A program made the position numbers and the translations under genes. DNA of 64,000 bases, from the NCBI RefSeq assembly GCF_010092505.1, contig NZ_CP048021.1:310001-374000 (forward strand), given 5' to 3'. Numbering within the stretch: the stretch's first letter is position 1; the number at the start of each line of letters is the position of its first letter. The stretch comes from Virgibacillus sp. MSP4-1. GTDB taxonomy: Bacteria; Bacillota; Bacilli; Bacillales; Alkalibacillaceae. Of the stretch, positions 15,323 through 23,925 are shown piece by piece. The notes below the pieces were generated by a model that was given only the letters and a program-made list of their open reading frames with translations, ran no database searches and was not told where the DNA came from.

Positions 15323-16624
15323 TTATTCCACATCCATGCGTTCCTTCACCCATCCACGTGCATGGAAAGCTTCAACTAAGTGTTTAATCGCAGTTGTATA
15401 AGCGGCATCACGCATGCGGGAATTTTTTTGTTTCTGAATGTCCAGGACTCTGTTAAATCCTTCAACCATCCGTTCTTCCAGCTGTTTATTAACCTCATCC
15501 TCTTTCCAGTAATAGTTCATCGCATTTTGTACCCATTCAAAGTAGGAGACCGTCACTCCGCCAGCATTACAAAGGATATCAGGGATGACAAAAATCTCTT
15601 TTTCCTCTAGTATTTTGTCACCTTCCGGGGTTGTGGGACCATTTGCAGCTTCCGCCAGAATTCGAGCCTGAATTTTCGGTGCTGTTTCTTTTGTCACCTG
15701 GTTTTCAATCGCAGCAGGAATGAGTATATCGACGGGAAGGGCAAACATTTCTTCATTGCTGATTGAATCGGCTTCTGTATATTCGGATGCGATGTTTCCT
15801 TTATTAACAAACTCCAGTAATTTCGGAATATCCAGACCGTTATTATTATAAATTCCGCCTTTGGCATCAGTTACCGCAGCGATTTTAACACCGAGTTGAT
15901 GCAGGAATTTTGCCGTCATACTCCCCACATTTCCAAATCCCTGGATCGCTGCAGTTGCTTCTGTCAAATCTAAATTCAGATGGCGCGCGGCTTCACGGAT
16001 AGTAAACACAACTCCGCGTCCGGTAGCAGCGATACGTCCCTGAGAACCACCGATGATAAGGGGCTTACCGGTTAAAATACCCGGAATATTATATCCTCTT
16101 AATTTATCAAATTCGTCCATCATCCAGCCCATTACTTCCGGATTCGTGTTGACATCAGGTGCGGGAATATCCTTCTGAGGACCGATGATGGGAGTGATGG
16201 AGCGAATATAGGAACGACTGAGCTCTTCAAGTTCCCGCTCATTTAATTGAGTAGGATTTACAATCACGCCACCTTTACCACCGCCAAACGGAATATCCAA
16301 AATGGCTGACTTCATCGACATCCAAATGGACAGCGCCTTGACCTCATCCAAGGTTACAGATGGATGGAAACGAATTCCGCCCTTGGTCGGACCCAGGACA
16401 TCATTATGCTGCGAACGGTAGCCGGTAAAATTTTGGATTTCTCCATTATCCATACGGACAGGTACCGATACCTCCATTACACGCATTGGCTTCTTCAATA
16501 TATGATAAACATTTTCATTCAATCCGAGATTTGAGACAGATTCTTTAATCAGATCTTTCACGATTTCATATGGATTTTTATGATGAGTGGTAATATCAGC
16601 TTCAGGCTTATGCTGTTCCTTCAT
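15323..16624 (-). CDS. NAD-type glutamate dehydrogenase (RocG/GudB class)
   Basis: 433 residues from ATG 16624, seven bases after GGAGG; upstream ATGs at 16642 and 16630 are badly spaced. Oxidative deamination of glutamate to 2-oxoglutarate. Family motifs: GYRSQHNDVLGPTKGGIRFHP, FGGGKGG (active-site lysine), PAPDVNTNPEVMGWMMDE, the Rossmann AIQGFGNVGS, and NAGGVTVSYFEWVQN. Length and motifs fit the catabolic Bacillus hexameric enzymes. A second, NADP-type enzyme sits at 39717. The gene is alone, with its own terminator, and has a REP palindrome about 70 bases upstream of its start. Confidence 0.93.
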   Translation of the reverse strand: MKEQHKPEADITTHHKNPYEIVKDLIKESVSNLGLNENVYHILKKPMRVMEVSVPVRMDNGEIQNFTGYRSQHNDVLGPTKGGIRFHPSVTLDEVKALSIWMSMKSAILDIPFGGGKGGVIVNPTQLNERELEELSRSYIRSITPIIGPQKDIPAPDVNTNPEVMGWMMDEFDKLRGYNIPGILTGKPLIIGGSQGRIAATGRGVVFTIREAARHLNLDLTEATAAIQGFGNVGSMTAKFLHQLGVKIAAVTDAKGGIYNNNGLDIPKLLEFVNKGNIASEYTEADSISNEEMFALPVDILIPAAIENQVTKETAPKIQARILAEAANGPTTPEGDKILEEKEIFVIPDILCNAGGVTVSYFEWVQNAMNYYWKEDEVNKQLEERMVEGFNRVLDIQKQKNSRMRDAAYTTAIKHLVEAFHARGWVKERMDVE

Positions 16625-16692
16625 GTTCATACCTCCAAACATTTAATACCTATTAGTAAAGTCCCTCGTTCCTGCGTTTTTATGTATAGTTT

Positions 16693-16753
16693 GGGACTGT
16701 CCCCACACCCTTTAAAGAGTTAACGCGTTAATAAATGTGGGGACAGTCCCCAA
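16693..16753. repeat. REP-like palindrome, copy 5
   Basis: GGGACTGTCCCCACACCC, core GTTAACGCGTTAA, then TGTGGGGACAGTCCCC. It lies between two divergent genes. Confidence 0.9.
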
Positions 16754-16853
16754 ACATGAATAATGAAATTCCTTCCTGAGCATAATAAAAATGGTTTTAT
16801 GTTTTATTCTTCACCACTTTCATTTCATTATTGAATATTAAGGGGGGATGGGT

Positions 16854-17030
16854 GTGAGGAAATTTTTTATCTGGATGATGATTTTTATGGTACTTACCAT
16901 AATTCTGAGCTTCAGAATAAGAAAGCTTACGTACTGGTTCTATTATTTAAGAAGAAATATGATGTTATTTTTCAGAGACCGGTTTTATTATCTGAAAGAC
17001 AAAATAAGCGCATCAATAAACGTGAACTAA
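16854..17030 (+). CDS. Small basic membrane protein, unknown
   Basis: 58 residues. GTG 16854 is chosen because AGGGGGG lies six bases upstream; ATG 16848 touches that site. It has one N-terminal membrane helix (FFIWMMIFMVLTIILSF) and then a very basic aromatic stretch (RKLTYWFYYLRRNMMLFFRDRFYYLKDK). No family is recognised. It is 36 bases from the DUF3231 gene and could be cotranscribed. Confidence 0.55.
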   Translation: MRKFFIWMMIFMVLTIILSFRIRKLTYWFYYLRRNMMLFFRDRFYYLKDKISASINVN

Positions 17031-17066
17031 AATTTCATTAAACTAAACTTTTAGAGGTTGGGAACG

Positions 17067-18080
17067 ATGATAAAAAGATCAAAGAAAAAGAACTCAAATC
17101 TTACACCAGCGGAAATGGGGAAAATGTGGGCTGCATATACAGGAAATACGATGGCCATCTGTGTCCTGAAGTATTATCTTCGTCATGTAGCGGATCCGGA
17201 TATTAAAAAGGTGTTGCAACATGCGTTACGCTTAAGCGAGCAAATCGTCAATCAGATTCGGATTTTTTACAAAGAAAGTGATTTTCCGGTGCCCCAAGGG
17301 TTTACGGAGGATGATGTGAACTTAGAGGCTCCAAGGTTATTTGAGGATGTTTTTTATCTTTATTATCTTCAATATACAGGCAAGGCAGGGTTAAGCATTT
17401 ATAATGCAGGTATTCCTTTGCTGACGAGAACTGATATTCGTGACTTTTTCATTCAAACTCTTGATTCTACTATAAAACTTATTTCTGAAGTGAATGATGT
17501 TTTACAAAAAAAGGGTTTCTTAATTAATCCACCTGTGTCAAATCCCCCTGAACAAGTAGACTTTGTCCATCGACAGAGTTTCCTGAACGGTATGTTTGGA
17601 GATATCAGACCTTTACACGGACTGGAGACAGCACACATTTTTGACAATATAAACAATGACATGACGAGTAAAGCATTGCTGATTGGTTTTAGCCAGACTG
17701 CCAAAAGGGACAAAGTAAGAAAATACTTATTAAGGGGGAAAAGAATAAATGAAAATCATATTGGATCGTATAAGAAAAAGTTGGAGGAGGAAGAGATTGC
17801 GGCACCAACGTCCATAGATCATCTTGTGACCAATTCAACAATCGCTCCATTCTCTGATAAGCTGATGCTCTATCACAAAATTGATATGTTCTCGATGAAA
17901 ATACGGACCTATGCAAATGGTGCGTCTCTTAATGGCCGGCGTGATATTGGCGGAATGTATGCAAAATTTCTTTTAGATGTTTCTTTATTTGTTGAGGATG
18001 GGGCTAATATCATGATTGACCACGGCTGGATGGAGCAGCCGCCCTTAACAGATTATACAAAACGGGAGCCGTCAGAATAA
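17067..18080 (+). CDS. DUF3231 family protein
   Basis: 337 residues from ATG 17067, nine bases after AGAGG. Two tandem DUF3231 repeats, each a four-helix ferritin-like unit: residues about 10-165 (LTPAEMGKMWAAYTGNTMAICVLKYYLRHVADPDIKKVL) and 175-330. DUF3231 proteins are frequent in spore-forming bacilli and related to coat F-like helical bundles; no enzyme activity is known. There is no signal peptide. A terminator follows at 18089. Confidence 0.88.
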   Translation: MIKRSKKKNSNLTPAEMGKMWAAYTGNTMAICVLKYYLRHVADPDIKKVLQHALRLSEQIVNQIRIFYKESDFPVPQGFTEDDVNLEAPRLFEDVFYLYYLQYTGKAGLSIYNAGIPLLTRTDIRDFFIQTLDSTIKLISEVNDVLQKKGFLINPPVSNPPEQVDFVHRQSFLNGMFGDIRPLHGLETAHIFDNINNDMTSKALLIGFSQTAKRDKVRKYLLRGKRINENHIGSYKKKLEEEEIAAPTSIDHLVTNSTIAPFSDKLMLYHKIDMFSMKIRTYANGASLNGRRDIGGMYAKFLLDVSLFVEDGANIMIDHGWMEQPPLTDYTKREPSE

Positions 18081-18088
18081 CAGGAAAG

Positions 18089-18114
18089 GATCGTCCGAGT
18101 GGCGGTCTTTTTTT
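18089..18114 (+). terminator. Rho-independent terminator
   Basis: GATCGTC-CGAGT-GGCGGTC with two G-U pairs and eight following T residues. It closes the DUF3231 gene. Confidence 0.7.
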
Positions 18115-18247
18115 CTTGTTTTGTAAACAACCTCACTATATCATTCAGAAAAATGATAAAATTCCTATATCTATATGTTAAAATAATGGATGCAATCATT
18201 CTGAGGTAAGTACACTGTACCGTGAACAGCAAATAAAGGAGATTATC

Positions 18248-18610
18248 ATGAATTTTCAGGAATTTGGCTTTATTCTATTTGTAGAAAAGTATGATGAATG
18301 TGTTTCTTTTTATAGGGATCAATTGCAGTTGGATGTAAGAACGGTCAAGGACTCTCTCGTTATTTTTAATTTGCCACAAGGATATTTGATGGTTGAACAG
18401 GGAGGTGTGTCCACAAATCAGGAAAAAACAAGAGAACAGAACCCTGCCGTTATTCGTTTTAATGTAGATAATCTTAAGAAAACGGTCCTGCAGATGGAAG
18501 GCCTGGGGGTTCCGTTTGCGAACAGAGAGCTGTCCTTTGATTGGGGAACGATAGCGGTCTTTCATGATCCGGATGGTCACCGATTAGAGTTATTTGAAGT
18601 CACTAGTTAA
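18248..18610 (+). CDS. VOC-superfamily (glyoxalase/bleomycin-resistance-like) protein
   Basis: 120 residues, ATG 18248 after AAAGGAGATTATC. A single vicinal-oxygen-chelate module pair: FGFILFVEKYDECVSFYRDQLQLDVR at the start and GTIAVFHDPDGHRLELFEV at the end, the latter with the usual DPDGHRLEL motif. The metal-binding first histidine of glyoxalase I is not clear, so the activity is open. A GNAT gene follows 76 bases on, on the same strand. Confidence 0.85.
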   Translation: MNFQEFGFILFVEKYDECVSFYRDQLQLDVRTVKDSLVIFNLPQGYLMVEQGGVSTNQEKTREQNPAVIRFNVDNLKKTVLQMEGLGVPFANRELSFDWGTIAVFHDPDGHRLELFEVTS

Positions 18611-18686
18611 ATAAAATACATATGAGCAAATGTATCTGATGGAAGTTTCTCTTTATAAAATTCAGCCATGACTGGAGGGTCTGCAA

Positions 18687-19226
18687 ATGATTGAATTGGA
18701 ACACTTTGAGCGGTCAGATTTTCAGCAATTAATGGAGTGGATAGAGACGCCAGCTTTTATGCTGCAGTGGGGCGGTCCCCATTTTCATTTTCCATTAGAT
18801 GAAGGACAGCTGGAAGAATACATAAAAAATGCGAATCATAAGGATGCCGATACAATGGCATATAAAGTCGTCGATCAGGAAACCGGAAAGGTCGTCGGAC
18901 ATATTGCATTGAAGCAAATTAATAAAAAGACAAAATCGGCCAGAGTAAGCAAGGTGCTTGTAGGAGATAAGGAGATGCGTGGAAAAGGGATTGGCCAGCA
19001 GATGATCCTGGAAATTTTAAAAATTGCCTTTGATGAGCTTGAACTACATCGAGTAAGTCTGGGAGTGTTTGATTTTAATGAATCGGCCATTGCCTGCTAT
19101 GAAAAGTGTGGTTTTGTAAAAGAAGGATTACGGAGAGAGGTCGTACAAAATGGAGATCGTTATTGGAGTATCTATGAAATGAGTATGCTGGAACATGAGT
19201 GGTCTAAGGTTAAGCAGATTACGTAA
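18687..19226 (+). CDS. GNAT acetyltransferase, RimJ/RimL-like
   Basis: 179 residues, ATG 18687 after GGAGGG. The acetyl-CoA motif A reads KVLVGDKEMRGKGIGQQMILEILK (RGKGIG), with motif B at LHRVSLGVFDFNESAIACYEKCGFVKEGLRREV. The N-terminal LEHFERSDFQQLMEWI matches the RimJ/RimL branch. The substrate, protein N-terminus or small amine, is unknown. Confidence 0.88.
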   Translation: MIELEHFERSDFQQLMEWIETPAFMLQWGGPHFHFPLDEGQLEEYIKNANHKDADTMAYKVVDQETGKVVGHIALKQINKKTKSARVSKVLVGDKEMRGKGIGQQMILEILKIAFDELELHRVSLGVFDFNESAIACYEKCGFVKEGLRREVVQNGDRYWSIYEMSMLEHEWSKVKQIT

Positions 19227-19277
19227 TGCCTCAGGTGCCTATTTTCCGCCCTGCATACAGGACTTATAGACATAGAA

Positions 19278-19302
19278 GGTTGAGCAGAAAAACGCTCAAC
19301 CC
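19278..19302. terminator. Hairpin between convergent genes
   Basis: GGTTGAGC-AGAAAAAC-GCTCAACC, followed by CTTTAACG. It borders the REP element. Possible weak terminator for the GNAT gene. Confidence 0.5.
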
Positions 19303-19334
19303 TTTAACGCTTTAAAGCATGTGGGGACAGTCCC
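19301..19334. repeat. REP-like palindrome, copy 6 (half element)
   Basis: CCTTTAACGCTTTAAAGCATGTG with GGGACAGTCCC. Its minus strand encodes the last residues GLSPHALKR and the stop of the membrane protein gene. Confidence 0.85.
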
Positions 19335-20512
19335 AAGATTCCAATGAATAACAGCACACTTGCTGTCAGGAGTCCTTCATTGTATAGGGGGAGTACACCA
19401 TATTCCAGCCACTCAAACAGACTTTGCAGAAAAAGAAGTCCTTCATTCAGAAGAAAGCCTGCGAGGAAAATCCACAGTCCTATGCATTTTAAACGATTAG
19501 CCTCCATCAGGTTCAGCATAAAATGGAGAGTTACAATAAACAGGCTTACAAATCCTAGCAGAGTAAGATGCAGGTAGCCAATGATGACACTTCTCGTCTG
19601 GTAGACAAGCTCTGCCAGTGGAGGAAAAATCATTCCCAGCTCCAGCGTACTTTTGATCAGCAGGAGACCAATCGTAACCGCTGCACTTATAAAAGTTACC
19701 TTTGTCCATTTATTTTTAATCGAGGACCATGCCCCTTTTAGGGAGAGTATCATCAGAATGACACCCATCCATTGCCCGATGCCCCCAATGACCGCGAGAA
19801 CATCGCCATAACCTCCAACTCCATCAACCCACATGACCGACAGAAAATAGCCTGGAAATAAAGCGGTAAAGTAGATCCTGAACCCTTTCCTAAGCAGCGA
19901 ATCGTTAACAAAAATTTTTTGACGATGGAGCAGGTAGGTGAATAGTCCGAATGACATCAAAGTTAGCCATCCATTATATTGAAAATGCAGGTAAAAGTAG
20001 ATGGCCATATCAAAAAATCCTGATTCCTTCAGACCATTGGCTGAAATATACCCAAGGGAAAACGGGCCAATAGAGGAGAGCAGGAGTGAGAACAGGGCCC
20101 CATTTATAAAAGCTCTGAAAACTTTCGGTACATCATGTCTCCTGATTTCCCTGAACATGAAAACCGCAGCCCAATATTCTATGAAAATATGCAGGGTGGA
20201 CATCACTATAGAAAAGATGCCGTATCCCTGGTATAAAAAGGCGAGGAACATAATTCCGGACACTATAGCTAAGCTGACAACAATCAGGCCTGCCTGTTTT
20301 TTTGCTTGAATGCCGGACCAGAACAGGGCCAGAAAGATGGTAAATACACCTAAAAAGGCCCAGCCTAAAATGGCAAGATGTGAATGGCCGTGCAAGACAT
20401 TACTATAAGGAATATCGGCGACTGGAAATAATGGAACTGCGCGCATCCAAATTCCTGATAGAGCCGTTAATAGAAAGAAGATATAGGATAGATGTAAGGA
20501 TACTTTTGGCAA
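19304..20512 (-). CDS. Heme-copper-oxidase-subunit-I-like membrane protein
   Basis: 402 residues from TTG 20512 (GGGAGG eight bases upstream). About 12 membrane helices. Conserved histidines appear at LHGHSHLAILGWAFLG, STLHIFIEYWA, YFYLHFQYNGWLT and GYLHLTLLGFVSLF, the pattern of CcoN/NorB-like proteins that keep heme-ligand histidines. This places it in the same superfamily as the partial gene at 1-588. It has no partner subunits here, so catalysis is doubtful; a heme or NO-linked role is inference. The last nine residues come from a REP-like element. Confidence 0.7.
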   Translation of the reverse strand: MPKVSLHLSYIFFLLTALSGIWMRAVPLFPVADIPYSNVLHGHSHLAILGWAFLGVFTIFLALFWSGIQAKKQAGLIVVSLAIVSGIMFLAFLYQGYGIFSIVMSTLHIFIEYWAAVFMFREIRRHDVPKVFRAFINGALFSLLLSSIGPFSLGYISANGLKESGFFDMAIYFYLHFQYNGWLTLMSFGLFTYLLHRQKIFVNDSLLRKGFRIYFTALFPGYFLSVMWVDGVGGYGDVLAVIGGIGQWMGVILMILSLKGAWSSIKNKWTKVTFISAAVTIGLLLIKSTLELGMIFPPLAELVYQTRSVIIGYLHLTLLGFVSLFIVTLHFMLNLMEANRLKCIGLWIFLAGFLLNEGLLFLQSLFEWLEYGVLPLYNEGLLTASVLLFIGILGLSPHALKR

Positions 20513-20712
20513 ATCAGACCCTCCCGCGACTCTCTACTCTATCTTTATCTTGGAATAACGTAAGGAAGAATCCAATAGCTGTTTTCATTTGTCATAAAAT
20601 CATAACCACTTTGTGACGAAAATAGGAAATTATTTGTTTTGCTTTTCAAACGTATTGACAATCCCATAAAAACAAGTTATATTTATTTTTGTCGATATAA
20701 ATAACTACATAG

Positions 20713-20784
20713 GACTCCGTAGCTCAGTGGGAGAGCACTTGCTTGACAGGCAAGGGGTCGGTGGTTCGAAACCACTCGGAGTCA
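20713..20784 (+). tRNA. tRNA-Val (anticodon GAC)
   Basis: Cloverleaf: acceptor GACTCCG / CGGAGTC with discriminator A84; D arm GCTC..GAGC; anticodon stem CTTGC / GCAAG with loop TTGACAG (anticodon GAC); T arm GTGG-TTCGAAA-CCAC. CCA is not encoded. Confidence 0.95.
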
Positions 20785-20786
20785 TT

Positions 20787-20835
20787 GATAAAAATCCCCT
20801 TATCCATAAACGATATGGATAAGGGGATTTTTATC
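20787..20835. terminator. Terminator after tRNA-Val
   Basis: A long perfect hairpin: GATAAAAATCCCC plus TTATCCATA pairs with TATGGATAA plus GGGGATTTTTATC around AACGA. Works in both directions. Confidence 0.9.
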
Positions 20836-20836
20836 A

Positions 20837-20880
20837 CGCATAAACTGGCCGTAATCCCCACTGATGGAGTTTCACTTTAT
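20837..20880. repeat. Intergenic repeat, ACTGGCCGTAA / TTTCACTTTAT family, copy 1
   Basis: AAACTGGCCGTAATCCCC, ACTGATGGAGTTTCACTTTA. Related copies at 38585-38658 and 58481-58602. Its right end touches the stop codon of the small gene at 20880-21017. Confidence 0.75.
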
Positions 20881-21017
20881 TAGGCTTCTCCTTCCTCTGC
20901 TGCTTCCAATTGTAATTCCTTGTTCCATGAGTCTATGATTCCACCACCCAAACCTTCATTAATCATGCGTTCTACGTCAAAAAAGCCGGTATTATTACAG
21001 TCCTTTTGCTGATTCAT
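20880..21017 (-). CDS. Small acidic protein, unknown (45 aa)
   Basis: ATG 21017 to TAA 20880, with a strong GGAGGGG ribosome site seven bases before the ATG. It encodes MNQQKDCNNTGFFDVERMIN followed by EGLGGGIIDSWNKELQLEAA and EEGEA. Charged, with one Cys and a GLGGG turn; no membrane helix. The ribosome site and codon pattern support a real gene. I do not recognise the family. The stop overlaps the end of an intergenic repeat. An open frame without a good start (21204-21040) precedes it on the same strand. Confidence 0.6.
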   Translation of the reverse strand: MNQQKDCNNTGFFDVERMINEGLGGGIIDSWNKELQLEAAEEGEA

Positions 21018-21226
21018 AGAGATTCCCCTCCAATCAGAATTACTTCTTGTTTTTATTATCTATAAATGAAGGGATTTCGTCTTTGATGGAAATCAATTTT
21101 TGATACTTTCCAGTTTGTTTTTCAAGTGAATCCTCTTCATGTGATTTATTCTCCAAGAAGGGGAGTAGCTCTTTTTGTTGAATAGGAAAAGAAGTGTATC
21201 TTTACAGAAAATGGAGGGATGAGAGT

Positions 21227-21622
21227 ATGGAACCCAATTTGAAAGATTTTACCGATATGCACGACCAGTTTCTCCTGGATTGGAACGAAGCTATGCATTC
21301 CGGGGATACATCATCCTTAGAAAGAATGGCTGAAGACTATTATGTAGCTTTTTTTCATAATGGGGCTGCTAAGCCGATGATATTCAATCGAAAAGAGGCG
21401 ATTCAGGGAATGAAGCAGTCCGTTCAGCAGCATTCAGGAGCCAAAAAGAAATTTCATAACAGGGTGATTCGGTTGAAGGAACATGGTCATACTGTGGTAT
21501 TCTATGAACAAACACTTGAAAAGGAAGGAATGATACTGGCAAGGCTGTTTACGATTGAAAACTGGCAGCTTATCGATGGGGAATGGCTGCTGGTGCGGGA
21601 AACCGAAGAGCCTGTAAGTTAG
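21227..21622 (+). CDS. NTF2-like / SnoaL-type protein
   Basis: 131 residues from ATG 21227 after GGAGGGATGAGAGT; the longer frame from 21194 lacks a ribosome site. It has the cone fold of the DUF4440/NTF2-like group: FTDMHDQFLLDWNEAMHSGDTSSLERMAEDYYVAFFHNG, then IENWQLIDGEWLLVRETEEP at the end (a W.l.dGeWl.vre motif). No catalytic residue is evident. A flavodoxin-like reductase gene follows on the same strand. Confidence 0.75.
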   Translation: MEPNLKDFTDMHDQFLLDWNEAMHSGDTSSLERMAEDYYVAFFHNGAAKPMIFNRKEAIQGMKQSVQQHSGAKKKFHNRVIRLKEHGHTVVFYEQTLEKEGMILARLFTIENWQLIDGEWLLVRETEEPVS

Positions 21623-21713
21623 ATCATTCCTTCCTCTATTATCTGAGGAGTTATTCAGTAATCCTGAGGAATAATAGTAATGGTTAGCTATGTGTAATGA
21701 GGAGGTTACAGTC

Positions 21714-22412
21714 GTGCGAACATTATTAATTGTATCACATCCGGACATTATCGAGTCCTACAGTCAGCAGTATTTTTTAAACGGAATAAAAGATTTCCGT
21801 AATATAACGGTTCACCATTTGGAGAATCTTTATCCTGATTGGAATATAGATGTCAAGAAAGAACAGGCGCTTCTAAGAGAGCACGATCGAATTATTTTTC
21901 AGTTTCCTTTCTACTGGTACAGCTCCCCGCCCTTATTAAAGCACTGGCAGGATGTTGTTTTAGAGGAAGGAGTGACCCATGGACCCCGTGGCGGAATTTT
22001 GGAGGGAAAGGAATTTGGATTGGTTTTAATGATTGGCGTATCAGAAAAAGAGTATCGGGCTGGCGGCAATGAGCAGTTTACCATAAGTGAACTGACAAAA
22101 CCTTTTCAGGCCATGGCGGGTAAAACCGGAATGCACTACCTTCCTCCGTTTGAAATATACCAATTTGTCTACACGGAGGATGACAGGAAAATGGATATTC
22201 TGATTCCCTATTGGCAAATGCTTACGATGGAGAATAATGACAGTCTGGCAACCCGGGAAAACTGGCTGATGAATCTTTTGGAAGAGGTTATAAACAGCAG
22301 TGATGGCACAGATGAACAGAACATATTGGCGTATGCGAAAGACATCATTGAAGAAAATCAGTCCGAAATCGAGGATTTAAAAATCGTCCTTGATCAGATG
22401 TATCAACGTTAA
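21714..22412 (+). CDS. Flavodoxin-fold NAD(P)H oxidoreductase (KefF/MdaB-like)
   Basis: 232 residues from GTG 21714, AGGAGG nine bases before; ATG 21690 has no ribosome site. Flavodoxin_2 family: TLLIVSHPDIIESYSQQYFLNGI is the FMN-phosphate region, and FQFPFYWYSSPPLLKHWQDVVLEEG is the family hallmark (FPxYWxxxPxxLKxWxDxV). The C-terminal 50 residues are an acidic helical extension (SLATRENWLMNLLEEVINSSDG) beyond the usual length. Expected to reduce quinones or guard a K+ efflux system. It sits 14 bases before a small gene in the same operon. Confidence 0.88.
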   Translation: MRTLLIVSHPDIIESYSQQYFLNGIKDFRNITVHHLENLYPDWNIDVKKEQALLREHDRIIFQFPFYWYSSPPLLKHWQDVVLEEGVTHGPRGGILEGKEFGLVLMIGVSEKEYRAGGNEQFTISELTKPFQAMAGKTGMHYLPPFEIYQFVYTEDDRKMDILIPYWQMLTMENNDSLATRENWLMNLLEEVINSSDGTDEQNILAYAKDIIEENQSEIEDLKIVLDQMYQR

Positions 22413-22426
22413 GGAGGTAGGTAGAC

Positions 22427-22609
22427 ATGGAACAAAATGCATGGATACACGAACAATTACAGCACTTATTTGCCAACACCGATGATTATAATCGTCGTAC
22501 ATTAATCAAAGCGGCCCAGGATTTAATTAGAGAACAGGAAAAACGTATTTACCAGATGGAAGGAGAAATCGAAGGAACCATCTGGAGCCCGAAAAGATGG
22601 GGAGAGTAA
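22427..22609 (+). CDS. Small helical protein, unknown (60 aa)
   Basis: ATG 22427 after AAGGAGGTAGGTAGAC. It is helical and charged (AWIHEQLQHLFANTDDYNRR, QDLIREQEKRIYQMEGEIEG) and ends TIWSPKRWGE. Its stop touches the next ribosome site. No family recognised. It lies in an operon between the flavodoxin-like reductase and a GNAT. Confidence 0.7.
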   Translation: MEQNAWIHEQLQHLFANTDDYNRRTLIKAAQDLIREQEKRIYQMEGEIEGTIWSPKRWGE

Positions 22610-22624
22610 ATGTGGAGGGATAGC

Positions 22625-23134
22625 ATGAAAAATGTTTTACAGATAGATGGGAAAGAAAAAACTTTTCGTACATTAGCAAATCTTTACCAAAAGGTATGGG
22701 GTCTAAAGGATCATCAATCTATTTATGAAAACTTTTTAAGACATTCTACCTACGAGGGATATCAAGGGTTAGCTACAGAAAATAGTCAAGGCGAAATCAT
22801 CGGTTTTGCCTATGGGTACACATCTCTTCCAGGGCAATATTATAACAATTTACTAATCAGGGAGTTCGGTCCGGAAGAGAAAGAAAAATGGTTTGGGAAC
22901 TGCTTTGAATTTGTAGAGCTGCTGGTTGATCCATTGTATCGTAAGCAAGGCTATGGCAGGTTGCTGGCAGGTCATTTGCTGGAGGGGATCAACCATAACA
23001 CAGCTATACTTACCACTCAGGCAAAGAACCATGCGGCACAGCATTTATATAGGCAACTGGGCTTGCAAGTCATAAAAGAGCCTTTCTATCCGAATGTGCA
23101 GAGTGAACCTTTTGTGATTATGGGGAAGGAATGA
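22625..23134 (+). CDS. GNAT acetyltransferase
   Basis: 169 residues. ATG 22625 is six bases after GGAGG; ATG 22610 precedes that site. Acetyl-CoA motif VELLVDPLYRKQGYGRLLAGHLLEGI (RKQGYG), then TTQAKNHAAQHLYRQLGLQVI. Typical single-domain N-acetyltransferase of unknown substrate, last gene of the operon. Confidence 0.87.
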   Translation: MKNVLQIDGKEKTFRTLANLYQKVWGLKDHQSIYENFLRHSTYEGYQGLATENSQGEIIGFAYGYTSLPGQYYNNLLIREFGPEEKEKWFGNCFEFVELLVDPLYRKQGYGRLLAGHLLEGINHNTAILTTQAKNHAAQHLYRQLGLQVIKEPFYPNVQSEPFVIMGKE

Positions 23135-23189
23135 ACAGAACACCCATGATTTTTAAAACTTGAGGTTGGGGGATGTAGATCTCATTGTA

Positions 23190-23759
23190 TTACTCGAGAT
23201 ATGAAACACCATAATTCGCAAAATGATTGATCATCACAGCCATTTCTTCAGGGGACTGTCCCATGTTCCCCTCAATCCAGTCCTTAATAACATTAATAGC
23301 GCCGCTGACAACAAAGGTACTGAAATAACGGGATTGTTGCTCGTCTAACTGACTGGCCGATCCCCAATTTTTTATCATAAAGCTTTGGGCAATTTCCATC
23401 AGACGCTCCTCAAAAGTAGGATCCCCGTTTTTACTCAGAAGGGTTTGGAACATAAATTGGTTTCTCGAGATATATTCCAGCAGTTTTTGTGTCATCTGCA
23501 GGGATTCCTCGTCAATGGTAAAGCTGTAGCTGTTTAAGTATTCACTTAAGTCCTCGATGATTTCCTCTTCTATTTTTTCCATTAAATCATAATGATCGGA
23601 ATAGTGAGTGTAGAAGGTTGAACGATTAATATCTGCTATTTCGCAGATTTCTTTTACCGTAATGGAAGCGATCGGTTTTTCAGCCAGTAATGAAATAAAA
23701 CTTTCCTTTAATACTTTACGTGTATATTTTTTTCGACGGTCCAATTTTCCACTCATCAT
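23190..23759 (-). CDS. TetR-family repressor of the MMPL exporter
   Basis: 189 residues from ATG 23759, five bases after AAGGGG. The helix-turn-helix is at residues about 20-58 (VLKESFISLLAEKPIASITVKEICEIADINRSTFYTHYSDHYDLMEKI). The C-terminal ligand domain is of the TetR_C_7/33 type. Divergent from the MMPL gene, with twin CAACACA inverted repeats between them, so autoregulation and control of the exporter are likely. A 12-base REP end (GGGGACTGTCCC, 23251-23262) lies inside the coding sequence and encodes MGQSP. Confidence 0.88.
   Translation of the reverse strand: MMSGKLDRRKKYTRKVLKESFISLLAEKPIASITVKEICEIADINRSTFYTHYSDHYDLMEKIEEEIIEDLSEYLNSYSFTIDEESLQMTQKLLEYISRNQFMFQTLLSKNGDPTFEERLMEIAQSFMIKNWGSASQLDEQQSRYFSTFVVSGAINVIKDWIEGNMGQSPEEMAVMINHFANYGVSYLE
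23251..23262. repeat. REP-like end inside the tetR coding sequence
   Basis: GGGGACTGTCCC, identical to the outer arm of the REP palindromes, in frame within the repressor gene and without the core. It may be chance or an excision remnant. Confidence 0.5.
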
Positions 23760-23792
23760 TTTAGCCCCTTTGGAATCATTTTTCGTAAAATA

Positions 23793-23875
23793 CAACACAA
23801 ATAGAAGATGTGTTGAAAAGCTGACGGAATTTATAAAACTGTTTGTTGATTATCCAACACACTGTCTATTATAAT
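23793..23875 (+). promoter_or_regulatory. Twin operators and promoter between tetR and the MMPL gene
   Basis: CAACACA-N9-TGTGTTG (23793-23815) and TGTTG-ATTATC-CAACA (23844-23859) share the same half site. TTGATT (23846-23851), 18 bases, TATAAT (23870-23875) is the likely promoter of the exporter; the second operator covers its -35. Confidence 0.6.
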
Positions 23876-23925
23876 ATTAAAATGGATGAAGGGGATATTG
23901 CAAGAGAGGATGAGGCCTTATTGAT

